A stretch of 64,000 nucleotides of DNA. Source: Alicycliphilus denitrificans K601 (lineage in GTDB: Bacteria; Pseudomonadota; Gammaproteobacteria; Burkholderiales; Burkholderiaceae_C). The position numbers and the translations under genes are program-made. The DNA is taken from contig NC_015422.1 of assembly GCF_000204645.1 (NCBI RefSeq), forward strand, positions 868,001 through 932,000, in the 5' to 3' direction. This document shows, piece after piece, positions 28,787 to 37,303 of the stretch. Each line of letters opens with the position of its first letter. The stretch's first letter is position 1. The notes beneath the pieces are model-generated. The model was not told the origin of the DNA. It made no database searches and saw only the letters and a program-made list of their open reading frames with translations.

Positions 28787-29926
28787 CTAGCGGCGCTGCT
28801 GCACGCGCGGGCGCGTTCCGGGCACCACCGACACCTTGATCTGCGTGTCGCCGCGCTGCAGCTCGAAGCTCGCAGCCTGGCCCGGCTGCAGGGCCGCCAC
28901 GGCCGTGAGCAGCTGCGACACGTTGTCGGTGGACTTGCCGGCCACCTTCAGGATCACGTCGCCGGGGCGTATGCCGGCCTGCGCGGCGGGGCCGCCCTGC
29001 AGCACGCCGGTGATGATCACGCCCTCGGTGGCCTTCACGCCGAAGGTCTGGGCCAGCTCGGGCGACAGCTCGTTGGGCTCCACGCCGATCCAGCCGCGCG
29101 TGACCTGGCCGTCGCGCACGATGCCTTCGAGCACCTGCTTGGCCGTCGAGACGGGAATCGCGAAGCCTATGCCCATGCTGCCGCCCGAGCGCGAGTAGAT
29201 GGCGGTGTTGATGCCCATGAGGTTGCCGTTCACGTCCACCAGCGCGCCGCCGGAATTGCCCGGATTGATGGCCGCATCGGTCTGGATGAAGTTCTCGAAG
29301 GTGTTGATGCCCAGGTGCGTGCGCCCCAGCGCCGAGACGATGCCGCTGGTCACTGTCTGGCCCACGCCGAAGGGGTTGCCTATGGCCAGTACCTGGTCGC
29401 CCACGGCGAGCTTGTCGGAATCGCCAAGCACGATCACGGGTAGCTTGTCCAGCTGCACCTTGAGCACTGCCAGGTCTGTCTCGGGGTCCGTGCCTATGAC
29501 GGTGGCGCGCGCGCGCCGGCTGTCGGTGAGCGTGACCTCGATCTCGTCGGCCCCCTCGACCACGTGGTTGTTGGTCAGGATGTAGCCATCGGGGCTGATG
29601 ATCACGCCGCTGCCCAGGCCCGTCTGCGCCTGCGGGCCCTGGTCGCCGAAGAAGAACTGGAACCACGGGTCGTCGCTGCGCGGGTGGCGTACCTCCTTGC
29701 TGGTGTTGATGCTCACCACGGCCGGCGCCGCCTTGCGCGCGGCCGTGCTGAAGCTGCCCGCCGCGGGCTGAGAGCCGGAGGACGGGGGCGCCTCTATGAG
29801 CGAAATACCCGTGCCGCTCGTGGCCGGTCCGCGCTGCAGCCAGCCGGGCTGCAGCGTGGTGACGACGAAGTAGGCGGCGAGGAGCACCGTCACGGCCTGG
29901 GAAAACAGCAACCAATAGCGCTTCAT
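28787..29926 (-). CDS. DegS/DegQ-like trypsin-like serine protease with one PDZ domain
   Basis: A 379-aa protein. It has an N-terminal membrane anchor (residues 5-23), a linker, and a trypsin-like domain with catalytic His121 (TNNHVV), Asp151 (ETDLAVL) and Ser225 (GNSGGALV). A single PDZ domain (about 275-365, TRGWIGVE and AGIRPGDVIL) ends it. One PDZ plus an uncleaved anchor suggests a DegS-type periplasmic protease sensing misfolded envelope proteins, but no anti-sigma target is nearby. The start at 29926 (MKRYWLLFSQ) is preferred over upstream in-frame codons that run through the divergent gene. Confidence 0.9.
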   Translation of the reverse strand: MKRYWLLFSQAVTVLLAAYFVVTTLQPGWLQRGPATSGTGISLIEAPPSSGSQPAAGSFSTAARKAAPAVVSINTSKEVRHPRSDDPWFQFFFGDQGPQAQTGLGSGVIISPDGYILTNNHVVEGADEIEVTLTDSRRARATVIGTDPETDLAVLKVQLDKLPVIVLGDSDKLAVGDQVLAIGNPFGVGQTVTSGIVSALGRTHLGINTFENFIQTDAAINPGNSGGALVDVNGNLMGINTAIYSRSGGSMGIGFAIPVSTAKQVLEGIVRDGQVTRGWIGVEPNELSPELAQTFGVKATEGVIITGVLQGGPAAQAGIRPGDVILKVAGKSTDNVSQLLTAVAALQPGQAASFELQRGDTQIKVSVVPGTRPRVQQRR

Positions 29927-30016
29927 GATGGATGGTGGAGGGGAGATCGTGGCGATGAAAGCGCCCATTGTCGCGTGTCTGCGGGGCGGAAACACGCTCT
30001 TGGCACAATCGGAGCC

Positions 30017-30769
30017 ATGAGCATCCAGCGACATGATCTTCTGGCCCATTTCGACGCCCTGCTGCAGCCCGAGCGCTTCAAGGACTACGGCCCCAACGGC
30101 CTGCAGGTCGAGGGCAGGGGCGAGATCGCGCGCATCGTCAGCGGCGTCACGGCCAGCCGCGCGCTGATCGACGCCGCCATTGCGGCGCGCGCCGATGCGA
30201 TCTTCGTGCACCATGGCCTGTTCTGGCGCGGCATGGATGGCCGCGTCACCGGCTGGATGAAAGAGCGCCTGCAGCGCCTGCTGGCGCACGACATCAACCT
30301 GTTCGCCTACCACCTGCCGCTGGATGCCCATGCCGAGCTGGGCAACAACGCGCAGCTCGGCTGCGTGCTCGGCTGGCAGGCGGACCAGCGCTTTGGCGAG
30401 CAGGAGCTGGGCTTCGCCGCCCCCGCGGCCTTTGCCGACGCCGCCGACCTGGCCGCGCATGTCCGGGCGGCGCTCGGGCGCAGCGTGACCCTGGTGGCGC
30501 CCGAGGGCGGGCGCCCGATCCGGCGCGTGGCCTGGTGCACGGGCGGCGCGCAGGGCTTCTTCGAATCCGCTATCGCCGCGGGGGCCGACGCCTTCATCAC
30601 TGGCGAGATTTCCGAGCCCCAGACCCATCTGGCGCGCGAGACCGGCGTGGCCTTCATCGCTGCGGGCCACCACGCCACAGAGCGCTACGGCGCGCCCGCC
30701 GTCGCGGCCCACGCAGCGCGGCAGCTGGGACTGGAGCACCAGTTCATCGACATCGACAACCCCGCCTGA
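30017..30769 (+). CDS. Nif3-like dinuclear metal centre protein
   Basis: A 250-aa protein of the Nif3/YbgI family, often annotated as GTP cyclohydrolase I type 2. Metal-ligand motifs are FVHHGLFWRG (near residue 62), AYHLPLDAH (near 98) and the C-terminal AGHHATERYG. The biochemical role of the family is unsettled. Divergent from the DegS-like protease. Confidence 0.9.
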   Translation: MSIQRHDLLAHFDALLQPERFKDYGPNGLQVEGRGEIARIVSGVTASRALIDAAIAARADAIFVHHGLFWRGMDGRVTGWMKERLQRLLAHDINLFAYHLPLDAHAELGNNAQLGCVLGWQADQRFGEQELGFAAPAAFADAADLAAHVRAALGRSVTLVAPEGGRPIRRVAWCTGGAQGFFESAIAAGADAFITGEISEPQTHLARETGVAFIAAGHHATERYGAPAVAAHAARQLGLEHQFIDIDNPA

Positions 30770-30776
30770 TGAGCAC

Positions 30777-30830
30777 TATGTTTATCGTAGCTTCCCGCGC
30801 TTGAAGGACGGGCGCTTGAGCCCTGTTTTG
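30777..30830 (+). repeat. Dispersed intergenic repeat, copy 4 (nif3-like / pdxA)
   Basis: GTAGCTTCCCGCGCTTGAAG then GACGGGCGCTTGAGCCC. It keeps the AGCTT...GCGCTTG...GAGCCC frame of copy 5 but the second half of the palindrome is degenerate. It lies directly before pdxA. Confidence 0.55.
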
Positions 30831-30831
30831 C

Positions 30832-31884
30832 ATGAATTCCACTACGAACGCACCTCTTCCGCTGGCCATCACCCAGGGCGACCCCGCGGGCATAGGCCCC
30901 GAGATCGTGGCCAAGGCCTTTCGCGATGCGCCGCAGGACCTGCGCGGCTGCTTCGTCGTGGGCGACCTGGCCACGCTGCGCCGCGCCGCGGCCTGCATAG
31001 AGCGGCCGGGCCAGGCCAGCCTGCCGGTCGCACTGCTGGACTCCCCGGACGCGTGGGCGCAGGTGCCGCCGCGCTGTCTGCCCGTATGGCAGTTGCACGA
31101 GCTGGCCGGCAGCCTTGCGCCGTGGGGGCAGGTGAGCGCCGAGGCCGGGCATGCCGCCGCGGTCTGCGTGGTCTGGGCCGCGCGCGCGGCGCTGCGCGGC
31201 GAGATCGCGGGCCTGGTGACCGCGCCCCTGCACAAGGAGGCGCTAGCCGCCGCGGGCGTGCACTACCCCGGCCACACCGAGCTGCTGCAGGCCGAGGCCG
31301 CGCACCACGCCGGCGTGCCCGTCGCGCAGATGCCGGTGCGCATGATGCTGGCCAGCGACGAGCTGCGCACGGTGCTGGTCAGCATCCACGTCTCCCTGCG
31401 CGACGCCATTGCCGCCGTCACGCAGGACAACGTGCTGCAGACGCTGTGCATCACGCACGCTGCGCTCTCGCGCAGCCTGGGCCGCGCGCCGCGCATCGCC
31501 GTGGCGGGGCTCAACCCCCATGCCGGCGAGGGCGGCCTGTTCGGCACCGAGGAGCGCGAGATCATCGCGCCGGCCATAGCGCAGGCGCGCGCCCAGGGCA
31601 TCGATGCGCGCGGCCCCTACGCGCCGGACACCGTCTTCATGCGGGCGCGCTCCACGGCCGGGCGGACGGGCGAGTTCGACGTGGTGGTGGCGATGTACCA
31701 CGACCAGGGGCTGATCCCCGTGAAGTACCTGGGCGTGGACAAGGGCGTGAACGTCACGCTGGGCCTGCCGCTGGTACGCACCAGCCCGGACCATGGCACG
31801 GCCTTCGACATCGCCGGGCAGGGGGTGGCCGACGCATCCAGCCTGATCGAGGCCGTGCGCATGGCGCGCAGGCTGGCATGGTGA
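30832..31884 (+). CDS. pdxA: 4-hydroxythreonine-4-phosphate dehydrogenase
   Basis: A 350-aa NAD-dependent enzyme of pyridoxal 5'-phosphate synthesis (DXP-dependent route). Recognisable are LAITQGDPAGIGPEI at the N-terminus, GHTELLQ (metal His), AVAGLNPHAGEGGLFG, and MYHDQGLIPVKYLG near the C-terminus. It is encoded alone; a strong hairpin follows before convergent mscL. Confidence 0.95.
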   Translation: MNSTTNAPLPLAITQGDPAGIGPEIVAKAFRDAPQDLRGCFVVGDLATLRRAAACIERPGQASLPVALLDSPDAWAQVPPRCLPVWQLHELAGSLAPWGQVSAEAGHAAAVCVVWAARAALRGEIAGLVTAPLHKEALAAAGVHYPGHTELLQAEAAHHAGVPVAQMPVRMMLASDELRTVLVSIHVSLRDAIAAVTQDNVLQTLCITHAALSRSLGRAPRIAVAGLNPHAGEGGLFGTEEREIIAPAIAQARAQGIDARGPYAPDTVFMRARSTAGRTGEFDVVVAMYHDQGLIPVKYLGVDKGVNVTLGLPLVRTSPDHGTAFDIAGQGVADASSLIEAVRMARRLAW

Positions 31885-31904
31885 ACAACTGTCAGGCAAG
31901 CAAA

Positions 31905-31930
31905 CGCCCGTGGCACGGATGCCACGGGCG
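31905..31930. terminator. Hairpin between convergent pdxA and mscL
   Basis: A perfect 11-bp stem (31905-31915 with 31920-31930) and CGGA tetraloop. The U-tract is short (TTTG on the minus side, none on the plus side), so termination is probable but not textbook. Confidence 0.55.
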
Positions 31931-31950
31931 TGCAGATTCGGGGCGGGAAA

Positions 31951-32379
31951 TCAGCGCTTGAGGCTGTCGCGGATCTCGCGCAGCAGCACGATGTCCTCGG
32001 GCGTCACGGCTTCGGGGGCCGGCTCGGCGGGAGCTTCGCGCTTCAGGCGGTTGAACTGTTTGATCATCATGAAGATGATGAACGCCAGGATCAGGAAGTT
32101 CACCGCCACGGTGATGAAGTTGCCATAGGCGAAGACTGGCACGCCGGCTTTCTTCAGGGCATCCAGGGTGCGCGCCGTGCCCTCGGGCACGCTGCCCAGC
32201 ACGATGAAGAGGTTGGAGAAGTCGAGCTTGCCGAACACCAGGCCGACCACCGGCATGATGAGATCGGCAACGACGGAATCGACGATCTTGCCGAATGCGG
32301 CGCCGATGATCACGCCAACGGCCAGGTCGATCACGTTGCCCTTGATGGCAAATTCCCTGAACTCCTTTGCAAGGCTCAT
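31951..32379 (-). CDS. mscL: Large-conductance mechanosensitive channel
   Basis: A 142-aa protein. The N-terminus [20 protein letters not shown] and first transmembrane helix ([17 protein letters not shown]) are characteristic of MscL; the second helix is near residues 85-108 ([19 protein letters not shown]). The C-terminal helix [12 protein letters not shown] is conserved. It releases solutes on osmotic downshock. Single gene. Confidence 0.96.
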   Translation of the reverse strand: MSLAKEFREFAIKGNVIDLAVGVIIGAAFGKIVDSVVADLIMPVVGLVFGKLDFSNLFIVLGSVPEGTARTLDALKKAGVPVFAYGNFITVAVNFLILAFIIFMMIKQFNRLKREAPAEPAPEAVTPEDIVLLREIRDSLKR

Positions 32380-32435
32380 ATTGAAACTCCTTTGATGTAG
32401 ATGAAGACGCCGCTAGCTTAAGCGCATGGGCAGCC

Positions 32436-32465
32436 TTGGAATAGCCATGTTCACTCCGCTACAAT
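32436..32465 (+). promoter_or_regulatory. Predicted sigma-70 promoter of petABC
   Basis: TTGGAA (32436-32441), 18-bp spacer, TACAAT (32460-32465), 39 bp before the petA start. Good matches to the -35 and -10 consensus in otherwise GC-rich DNA. Confidence 0.6.
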
Positions 32466-32504
32466 TTGTGGTTGACCCCATAGCGATGCATACCAAGGAT
32501 TCCC

Positions 32505-33104
32505 ATGAGTCAAACTCCAGTCGACTCCAGCAAGCGGACGTGGCTGATTGCCTCCAGCTGCGCTGGCGCGGTGGGCGGCGTGGCGACCGCCGTTCCTTTT
32601 GTGAGTGCCTTTCAGCCTTCCGAAAAGGCTAAGGCCGCAGGCGCCGCCGTCGAGGTGGATATCTCGGGGCTCAAGCCCGATGAGAAGCTCACCGTGGAGT
32701 GGCGTGGAAAGCCCGTGTGGATCATCCGGCGTTCCAAGGAGCAGCTGGCCGAACTGCCCAAGCTCGACAGCCAGCTGGCCGACCCCGAATCCAAGCGCCA
32801 TCCGGACGAGTTCACTCCTGCCTATGCGCGCAACGAGTGGCGCTCCATCAAGCCCGAAATCCTGGTAGTGGTGGGCATCTGCACACACCTGGGCTGCTCG
32901 CCCGTCGACAAGTTCATTCCGGGTCCGCAGCCCTCGCTGCCCAGCGACTGGCAGGGCGGCTTCCTGTGCCCCTGCCATGGCTCGACCTTCGACATGGCCG
33001 GACGTGTGTTCAAGAACAAGCCCGCACCCGACAACCTCGAGGTGCCTCCGCACATGTACCTGTCGGACACCAGGCTCCTGATTGGTGAAGATAAAAAGGC
33101 CTGA
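32505..33104 (+). CDS. petA: Ubiquinol-cytochrome c reductase Rieske iron-sulfur subunit
   Basis: A 199-aa subunit of the cytochrome bc1 complex. It has an N-terminal Tat-like signal/anchor helix (residues about 12-38). The [2Fe-2S] ligands are in CTHLGCSP (near 127) and CPCHGSTFD (near 158). The AAGGATTCCC stretch before ATG provides the ribosome-binding site. First gene of petABC. Confidence 0.96.
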   Translation: MSQTPVDSSKRTWLIASSCAGAVGGVATAVPFVSAFQPSEKAKAAGAAVEVDISGLKPDEKLTVEWRGKPVWIIRRSKEQLAELPKLDSQLADPESKRHPDEFTPAYARNEWRSIKPEILVVVGICTHLGCSPVDKFIPGPQPSLPSDWQGGFLCPCHGSTFDMAGRVFKNKPAPDNLEVPPHMYLSDTRLLIGEDKKA

Positions 33105-33119
33105 GGGGGGCACTGACAA

Positions 33120-34541
33120 ATGGCTGCTTACCGCGAATTCAAGGAAATCTCGCCCAACGCCTCGGCGGGAGCGAAGCTCACGAACTGGCTGGAAAACCGT
33201 TTTCCGACGGCCTTCGACGCCTACAAGGTGCACATGTCGGAGTACTACGCTCCGAAGAACTTCAACTTCTGGTACATCTTTGGCTCGCTGGCGCTCCTGG
33301 TGCTGGTGATCCAGATCGTCACCGGCATCTTCCTGGTGATGAACTACAAGCCCGACGCCGCCAAGGCGTTCGAGTCGGTCGAGTACATCATGCGCGACGT
33401 GCCCTGGGGCTGGCTGATCCGCTACATGCACTCCACCGGTGCCTCGGCCTTCTTCATCGTCGTCTACCTGCACATGTTCCGCGGCCTGCTGTACGGCTCG
33501 TACCGCAAGCCGCGCGAGCTGGTCTGGATCTTCGGCTGCGCCATCTTCCTGGCGCTGATGGCCGAGGCCTTCATGGGCTACCTGCTGCCCTGGGGCCAGA
33601 TGTCGTACTGGGGCGCGCAGGTGATCGTGAACCTGTTCTCCGCCATCCCATTCGTCGGCCCCGACCTGGCGCTCCTGATCCGTGGCGACTACGTGGTGGG
33701 CGACGCGACGCTGAACCGCTTCTTCAGTTTCCACGTGATCGCCGTGCCGCTGGTGCTGCTGGGCTTGGTCGTGGCGCACCTGCTGGCGCTGCATGACGTG
33801 GGCTCGAACAACCCCGACGGTATCGAGATCAAGGGACCAGGCAAGCCGGTGGACGACAAGGGCCATCCGCTGGACGGCGTGCCCTTCCACCCCTACTACA
33901 CGGTGCACGATATCTTCGGCGTGAGCATCTTCCTGTTCATCTTCTCGGCCGTGATCTTCTTCGCGCCCGAGTTCGGCGGCTACTTCCTGGAGTACAACAA
34001 CTTCATCCCCGCCGACCCGCTGAAGACGCCCAACCACATCGCCCCGGTGTGGTACTTCACGCCGTTCTATTCGATGCTGCGCGCCATCACCAGCGAGATG
34101 ATGTACGCACTCATCGCCTGCGTGGTGCTGGGCGCCGGCTATGGCGTCCTCAAGGCCAAGCTGCCCGGCTTCATCAAGGGCGGCATCGTGGTCGGTGCCG
34201 CCGTGGTCATCGCGCTGATGCTGTCGATCGACGCCAAGTTCTGGGGCGTGGTCGTGATGGGCGGCGCCGTCATCATCCTGTTCTTCCTGCCCTGGCTGGA
34301 CTGCAGCCCCGCTCGCTCGATCCGCTACCGTCCGGGCTGGCACAAGTGGCTCTACGCGATTTTCGTGGTGTGGTTCGTGGTGCTGGCCTACCTGGGTACG
34401 CAAGCGCCCTCGCCGGTGGGCGAACGCGTGTCGCAGGTGGGAACGCTGTTCTACTTCGGCTTCTTCCTGCTCATGCCCTGGTGGACGCGGCTCGGCACCC
34501 CCAAGCCCGTGCCTGACCGCGTGACCTTCAAGTCCCACTGA
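33120..34541 (+). CDS. petB: Cytochrome b subunit of the bc1 complex
   Basis: A 473-aa polytopic protein with full-length cytochrome b (N- and C-terminal parts fused in one chain). Heme-ligand histidines lie in helices II and IV (RYMHSTGASAFF, YLHMF; FFSFHVIAVPLVL, VVAHLLALH). The Qo-site motif appears as PADPLKTPNHIAPVWYF (the PEWY region is replaced by PVWY, which is common in beta- and gammaproteobacteria). It starts 15 bp after petA. Confidence 0.96.
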   Translation: MAAYREFKEISPNASAGAKLTNWLENRFPTAFDAYKVHMSEYYAPKNFNFWYIFGSLALLVLVIQIVTGIFLVMNYKPDAAKAFESVEYIMRDVPWGWLIRYMHSTGASAFFIVVYLHMFRGLLYGSYRKPRELVWIFGCAIFLALMAEAFMGYLLPWGQMSYWGAQVIVNLFSAIPFVGPDLALLIRGDYVVGDATLNRFFSFHVIAVPLVLLGLVVAHLLALHDVGSNNPDGIEIKGPGKPVDDKGHPLDGVPFHPYYTVHDIFGVSIFLFIFSAVIFFAPEFGGYFLEYNNFIPADPLKTPNHIAPVWYFTPFYSMLRAITSEMMYALIACVVLGAGYGVLKAKLPGFIKGGIVVGAAVVIALMLSIDAKFWGVVVMGGAVIILFFLPWLDCSPARSIRYRPGWHKWLYAIFVVWFVVLAYLGTQAPSPVGERVSQVGTLFYFGFFLLMPWWTRLGTPKPVPDRVTFKSH

Positions 34542-34557
34542 GCCGGAGATGACAACA

Positions 34558-35313
34558 ATGAAAAAACTGATTCTCACGCTGGTCGCAGCTCTGGGTCTGG
34601 TTGCTGGCGCCCATGCCTCGGGAGGCGGAATGGCCTGGGACAAGGCGCCCGTGAACACCACCGACACGGCATCGCTGCAAAACGGTGCCAAGCTGTTCGT
34701 CAATTACTGCCTGAACTGCCACTCCGCGGCCTTCATGCGTTTCAACCGCCTGAAGGACATCGGACTCACCGACCAGCAGATCAAGGACAACCTTCTGTTC
34801 ACCACCGACAAGATCGGTGAGACCATGAAGTCGACCATCGATCCCAAGCAGGCCGCAGCGTGGTTCGGCACCAACCCGCCCGACCTCACGGTGATCGCGC
34901 GCTCGCGCGCTGGATCGGGCGGAACCGGTGCAGACTATCTCTACACCTTCCTGCGCACCTTCTACCGCGACGACACCAAGGCCACGGGTTGGAACAACCT
35001 CGCGTTCCCGAACGTGGGCATGCCCCACGCGCTGTGGCAGCTGCAGGGTGATCGCCGCGCGATCTTCGAGGAGCGCGAGAGCCACGGCCAGACCGAGCAT
35101 GTGTTCAAGGGCTGGGAGAGGGTCGCGCCCGGCGCCATGACGGACCAGCAATACGACCAGGCTGTGGGTGATCTCGTGAACTACCTGCAGTGGATGGGCG
35201 AGCCGGCGCAAAATACGCGTATTCGCGTGGGCGTGTGGGTGCTGCTGTTCCTGGCCGGCTTCACCTTCATCGCCTGGAGGTTGAATGCGGCCTACTGGAA
35301 GGACATCAAGTAA
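34558..35313 (+). CDS. petC: Cytochrome c1
   Basis: A 251-aa protein with signal peptide MKKLILTLVAALGLVAGAHA, the heme c motif CLNCHS (near residue 54), and a C-terminal membrane anchor (VGVWVLLFLAGFTFIAWRL). I chose ATG 34558 because the GGAG at 34544-34547 is then 10 nt upstream. An ATG at 34549 is in frame but too close to that site. Last gene of petABC. Confidence 0.95.
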   Translation: MKKLILTLVAALGLVAGAHASGGGMAWDKAPVNTTDTASLQNGAKLFVNYCLNCHSAAFMRFNRLKDIGLTDQQIKDNLLFTTDKIGETMKSTIDPKQAAAWFGTNPPDLTVIARSRAGSGGTGADYLYTFLRTFYRDDTKATGWNNLAFPNVGMPHALWQLQGDRRAIFEERESHGQTEHVFKGWERVAPGAMTDQQYDQAVGDLVNYLQWMGEPAQNTRIRVGVWVLLFLAGFTFIAWRLNAAYWKDIK

Positions 35314-35361
35314 GCGCTTGAGGTCTTTGCCGCGCGTCTTCCGCTCGGCCAAGCTTTGTAC

Positions 35362-35390
35362 AGAGTGGGTGCCATGGCACCCACTCTTTT
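35362..35390 (+). terminator. Rho-independent terminator after petC
   Basis: A perfect 12-bp inverted repeat (35362-35373 with 35376-35387; AGAGTGGGTGCC / GGCACCCACTCT) followed by TTTTGATTTTT. It separates petABC from sspAB. Confidence 0.85.
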
Positions 35391-35411
35391 GATTTTTAGG
35401 AGCTTCTCACC

Positions 35412-36023
35412 ATGATGGTGCTTTATTCGGGCACGACCTGCCCCTTCTCCCATCGTTGCCGTTTCGTCCTGTTCGAGAAAGGCATGGATTTCGAGATCCG
35501 CGATGTGGACCTGTACAACAAGCCCGAAGACATCAGCGTGATGAACCCCTACGGCCAGGTTCCCATCCTCGTCGAGCGCGACCTGATCCTGTACGAATCC
35601 AACATCATCAACGAGTACATCGACGAGCGCTTCCCGCACCCGCAGCTGATGCCCGGCGACCCGGTGGATCGCGCCCGCGTGCGCCTGTTCCTGCTCAACT
35701 TCGAGAAGGAACTGTTCGTCCACGTGAACACGCTGGAGTCGCGCGCCACCAAGGGCAACGAGAAGGCGCTGGAGAAGGCCCGCGCCCACATCCGCGATCG
35801 CCTGACCCAGCTGGCCCCGGTGTTCCTCAAGAACAAATACATGCTGGGCGAGGGTTTCTCCATGCTCGACGTGGCCATTGCGCCCCTGCTCTGGCGCCTG
35901 GATTACTATGGCATCGAGCTCTCCAAGAATGCCGCGCCGCTGCTCAAGTACGCCGAGCGCATCTTCTCCCGGCCGGCCTACATCGAGGCGTTGACGCCCT
36001 CGGAAAAGGTCATGCGCAAGTAG
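35412..36023 (+). CDS. sspA: Stringent starvation protein A (GST-fold regulator)
   Basis: A 203-aa protein with a glutathione S-transferase fold: an N-terminal thioredoxin-like domain (TTCPFSHRCRFVLFEKGMDF), the ESNIINEYIDERFPHPQL segment, and a helical C-terminal domain. SspA associates with RNA polymerase; it lacks GST activity in E. coli. Downstream of petABC and upstream of sspB, the usual arrangement. Confidence 0.93.
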   Translation: MMVLYSGTTCPFSHRCRFVLFEKGMDFEIRDVDLYNKPEDISVMNPYGQVPILVERDLILYESNIINEYIDERFPHPQLMPGDPVDRARVRLFLLNFEKELFVHVNTLESRATKGNEKALEKARAHIRDRLTQLAPVFLKNKYMLGEGFSMLDVAIAPLLWRLDYYGIELSKNAAPLLKYAERIFSRPAYIEALTPSEKVMRK

Positions 36024-36055
36024 GCGGACAGGCGTATTTCGTATCCTCTTCGCGC

Positions 36056-36580
36056 ATGATGAACGCTCAGGACTCTCCCTCCACGCGCCCCTACCTGATC
36101 CGCGCACTATACGAATGGTGCACGGACAACGGCTTCACGCCCTATCTGGTGGTGCGCGTGAACGACTCGGTGCAGGTGCCGCGCGACTACGTCAACAATG
36201 GCGAGATCGTGCTCAACGTCAGCTACGAGGCCACCAGTGGGCTGCAGCTCGGCAACGATTTCATCGAATTCAAGGCGCGCTTTGGCGGCAAGCCCTGCGA
36301 TCTGCTGATCCCGGTGCACAGGGTCATCGCCATCTATGCGCGCGAGAACGGTCAGGGCATGGCGTTCCCCCTGGACGAGGAGGGGGGCGAGAAGGCGGAC
36401 GTTGCGCCGCCTCGGCCCGCGGGTGTCGTGGCCGCCCCGCCCGCAGGCGCTGAGCGCGCACCGGTGCAATTGCAGTCCATCGATGGTTCGGCAGGCGAGG
36501 GCGCGGACAAGGACGCGCCGCACCCACCGCCGCAGACACCAGGGGGCGGTCGCCGGCCATCGCTCAAGCGCATCAAGTAG
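36056..36580 (+). CDS. sspB: ClpXP adaptor protein SspB
   Basis: A 174-aa protein. The folded SspB domain is about residues 10-110 (RPYLIRALYEWCTDNGFTPY, then GNDFIEFKARFGG and PVHRVIAIYARENGQGMAF). A long Pro/Ala-rich linker ends in the basic tail RRPSLKRIK, resembling the ClpX-binding tail. It delivers ssrA-tagged proteins to ClpXP. Two adjacent ATGs (36056 and 36059) are equally possible. Confidence 0.93.
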   Translation: MMNAQDSPSTRPYLIRALYEWCTDNGFTPYLVVRVNDSVQVPRDYVNNGEIVLNVSYEATSGLQLGNDFIEFKARFGGKPCDLLIPVHRVIAIYARENGQGMAFPLDEEGGEKADVAPPRPAGVVAAPPAGAERAPVQLQSIDGSAGEGADKDAPHPPPQTPGGGRRPSLKRIK

Positions 36581-36626
36581 AGACAGAAAGCAGGCGCAAG
36601 AGGAAGTTTGCGCCATTCGGGGCGGC

Positions 36627-36632
36627 TAGAAT
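36627..36632 (+). promoter_or_regulatory. Possible -10 element for tRNA-Thr
   Basis: TAGAAT nine bases before the mature tRNA 5' end. No good -35 was seen at 16-18 bp. Confidence 0.35.
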
Positions 36633-36641
36633 GCGGCCTTC

Positions 36642-36717
36642 GCCGGTTTAGCTCAGTTGGTAGAGCACCCGCCTTGTAAGCGGTAGGTCGTCAGTTCGAA
36701 TCCGACAACCGGCACCA
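36642..36717 (+). tRNA. tRNA-Thr (anticodon TGT)
   Basis: A 76-nt cloverleaf with encoded CCA. The acceptor GCCGGTT pairs with AACCGGC, the D-arm is GCTCAGTTGGTAGAGC, the anticodon loop is CTTGTAA (anticodon TGT), and the T-arm contains GTTCGAATC. Reads ACA threonine codons. Confidence 0.96.
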
Positions 36718-36762
36718 TTCACTCGGCTCTCCCACGGCTGGTCAACCAGCCTGCCACCAGTC

Positions 36763-37062
36763 TCATCTCTGGATCTTCAGGCGTATGGAGGCCACTTCCC
36801 ACCCCCGACTGCGCAGATGCGCCTGGAAGGCCGGCAGCAATTGCCGGACCTTGGCAGCTGCGGCATTGCTGCTAACCAGCAGGCACCAGCAGTCGCCCTC
36901 GATCGGGCCTGCCTGGATGGCGGGGCGCAGCATGGGCGGAATCAAGGCATCTATGGCCTTCAGGCGTTCGCTGGAATCGCGCGTCAATGCCGTCAGCCGG
37001 GCCAGGGTCGGCGATTCCTGCGTGGCCTGGTGCAGTGAGATGGCGTAATGGCGACGGTTCAT
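36763..37062 (-). CDS. DciA-like (DUF721) protein
   Basis: A 99-aa protein, mostly helical then beta-rich with a C-terminal RGWEVASIRLKIQR resembling DUF721/DciA, the ancestral bacterial helicase loader. Genes of this family commonly lie next to secA in beta/gammaproteobacteria, as here (divergent). No second helicase-loading gene is visible in the window. The assignment rests on size, context and the C-terminal pattern. Confidence 0.6.
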   Translation of the reverse strand: MNRRHYAISLHQATQESPTLARLTALTRDSSERLKAIDALIPPMLRPAIQAGPIEGDCWCLLVSSNAAAAKVRQLLPAFQAHLRSRGWEVASIRLKIQR

Positions 37063-37303
37063 GGCAATCGGGGCAGGCGCCAGCGGCGACGGGGAGCAGG
37101 GTGGGGATTATTGCGGATGCCCGGCCAGCGCGTGGCGCCCGTGGCGGCCGGCCATTGTGCAAAGGTAGAATTGCCGGTTTCGGGCTCGCCGCGCTGGTTG
37201 CAGGCAATTGCAATTTTGGGCGAATGCCCCATCTGGATTCACTTCATCTTAGGGACTCCGGTCGCTCTGCCGCCTCGCTTGCGTGCAGCGCGGTCCTGCT
37301 TGC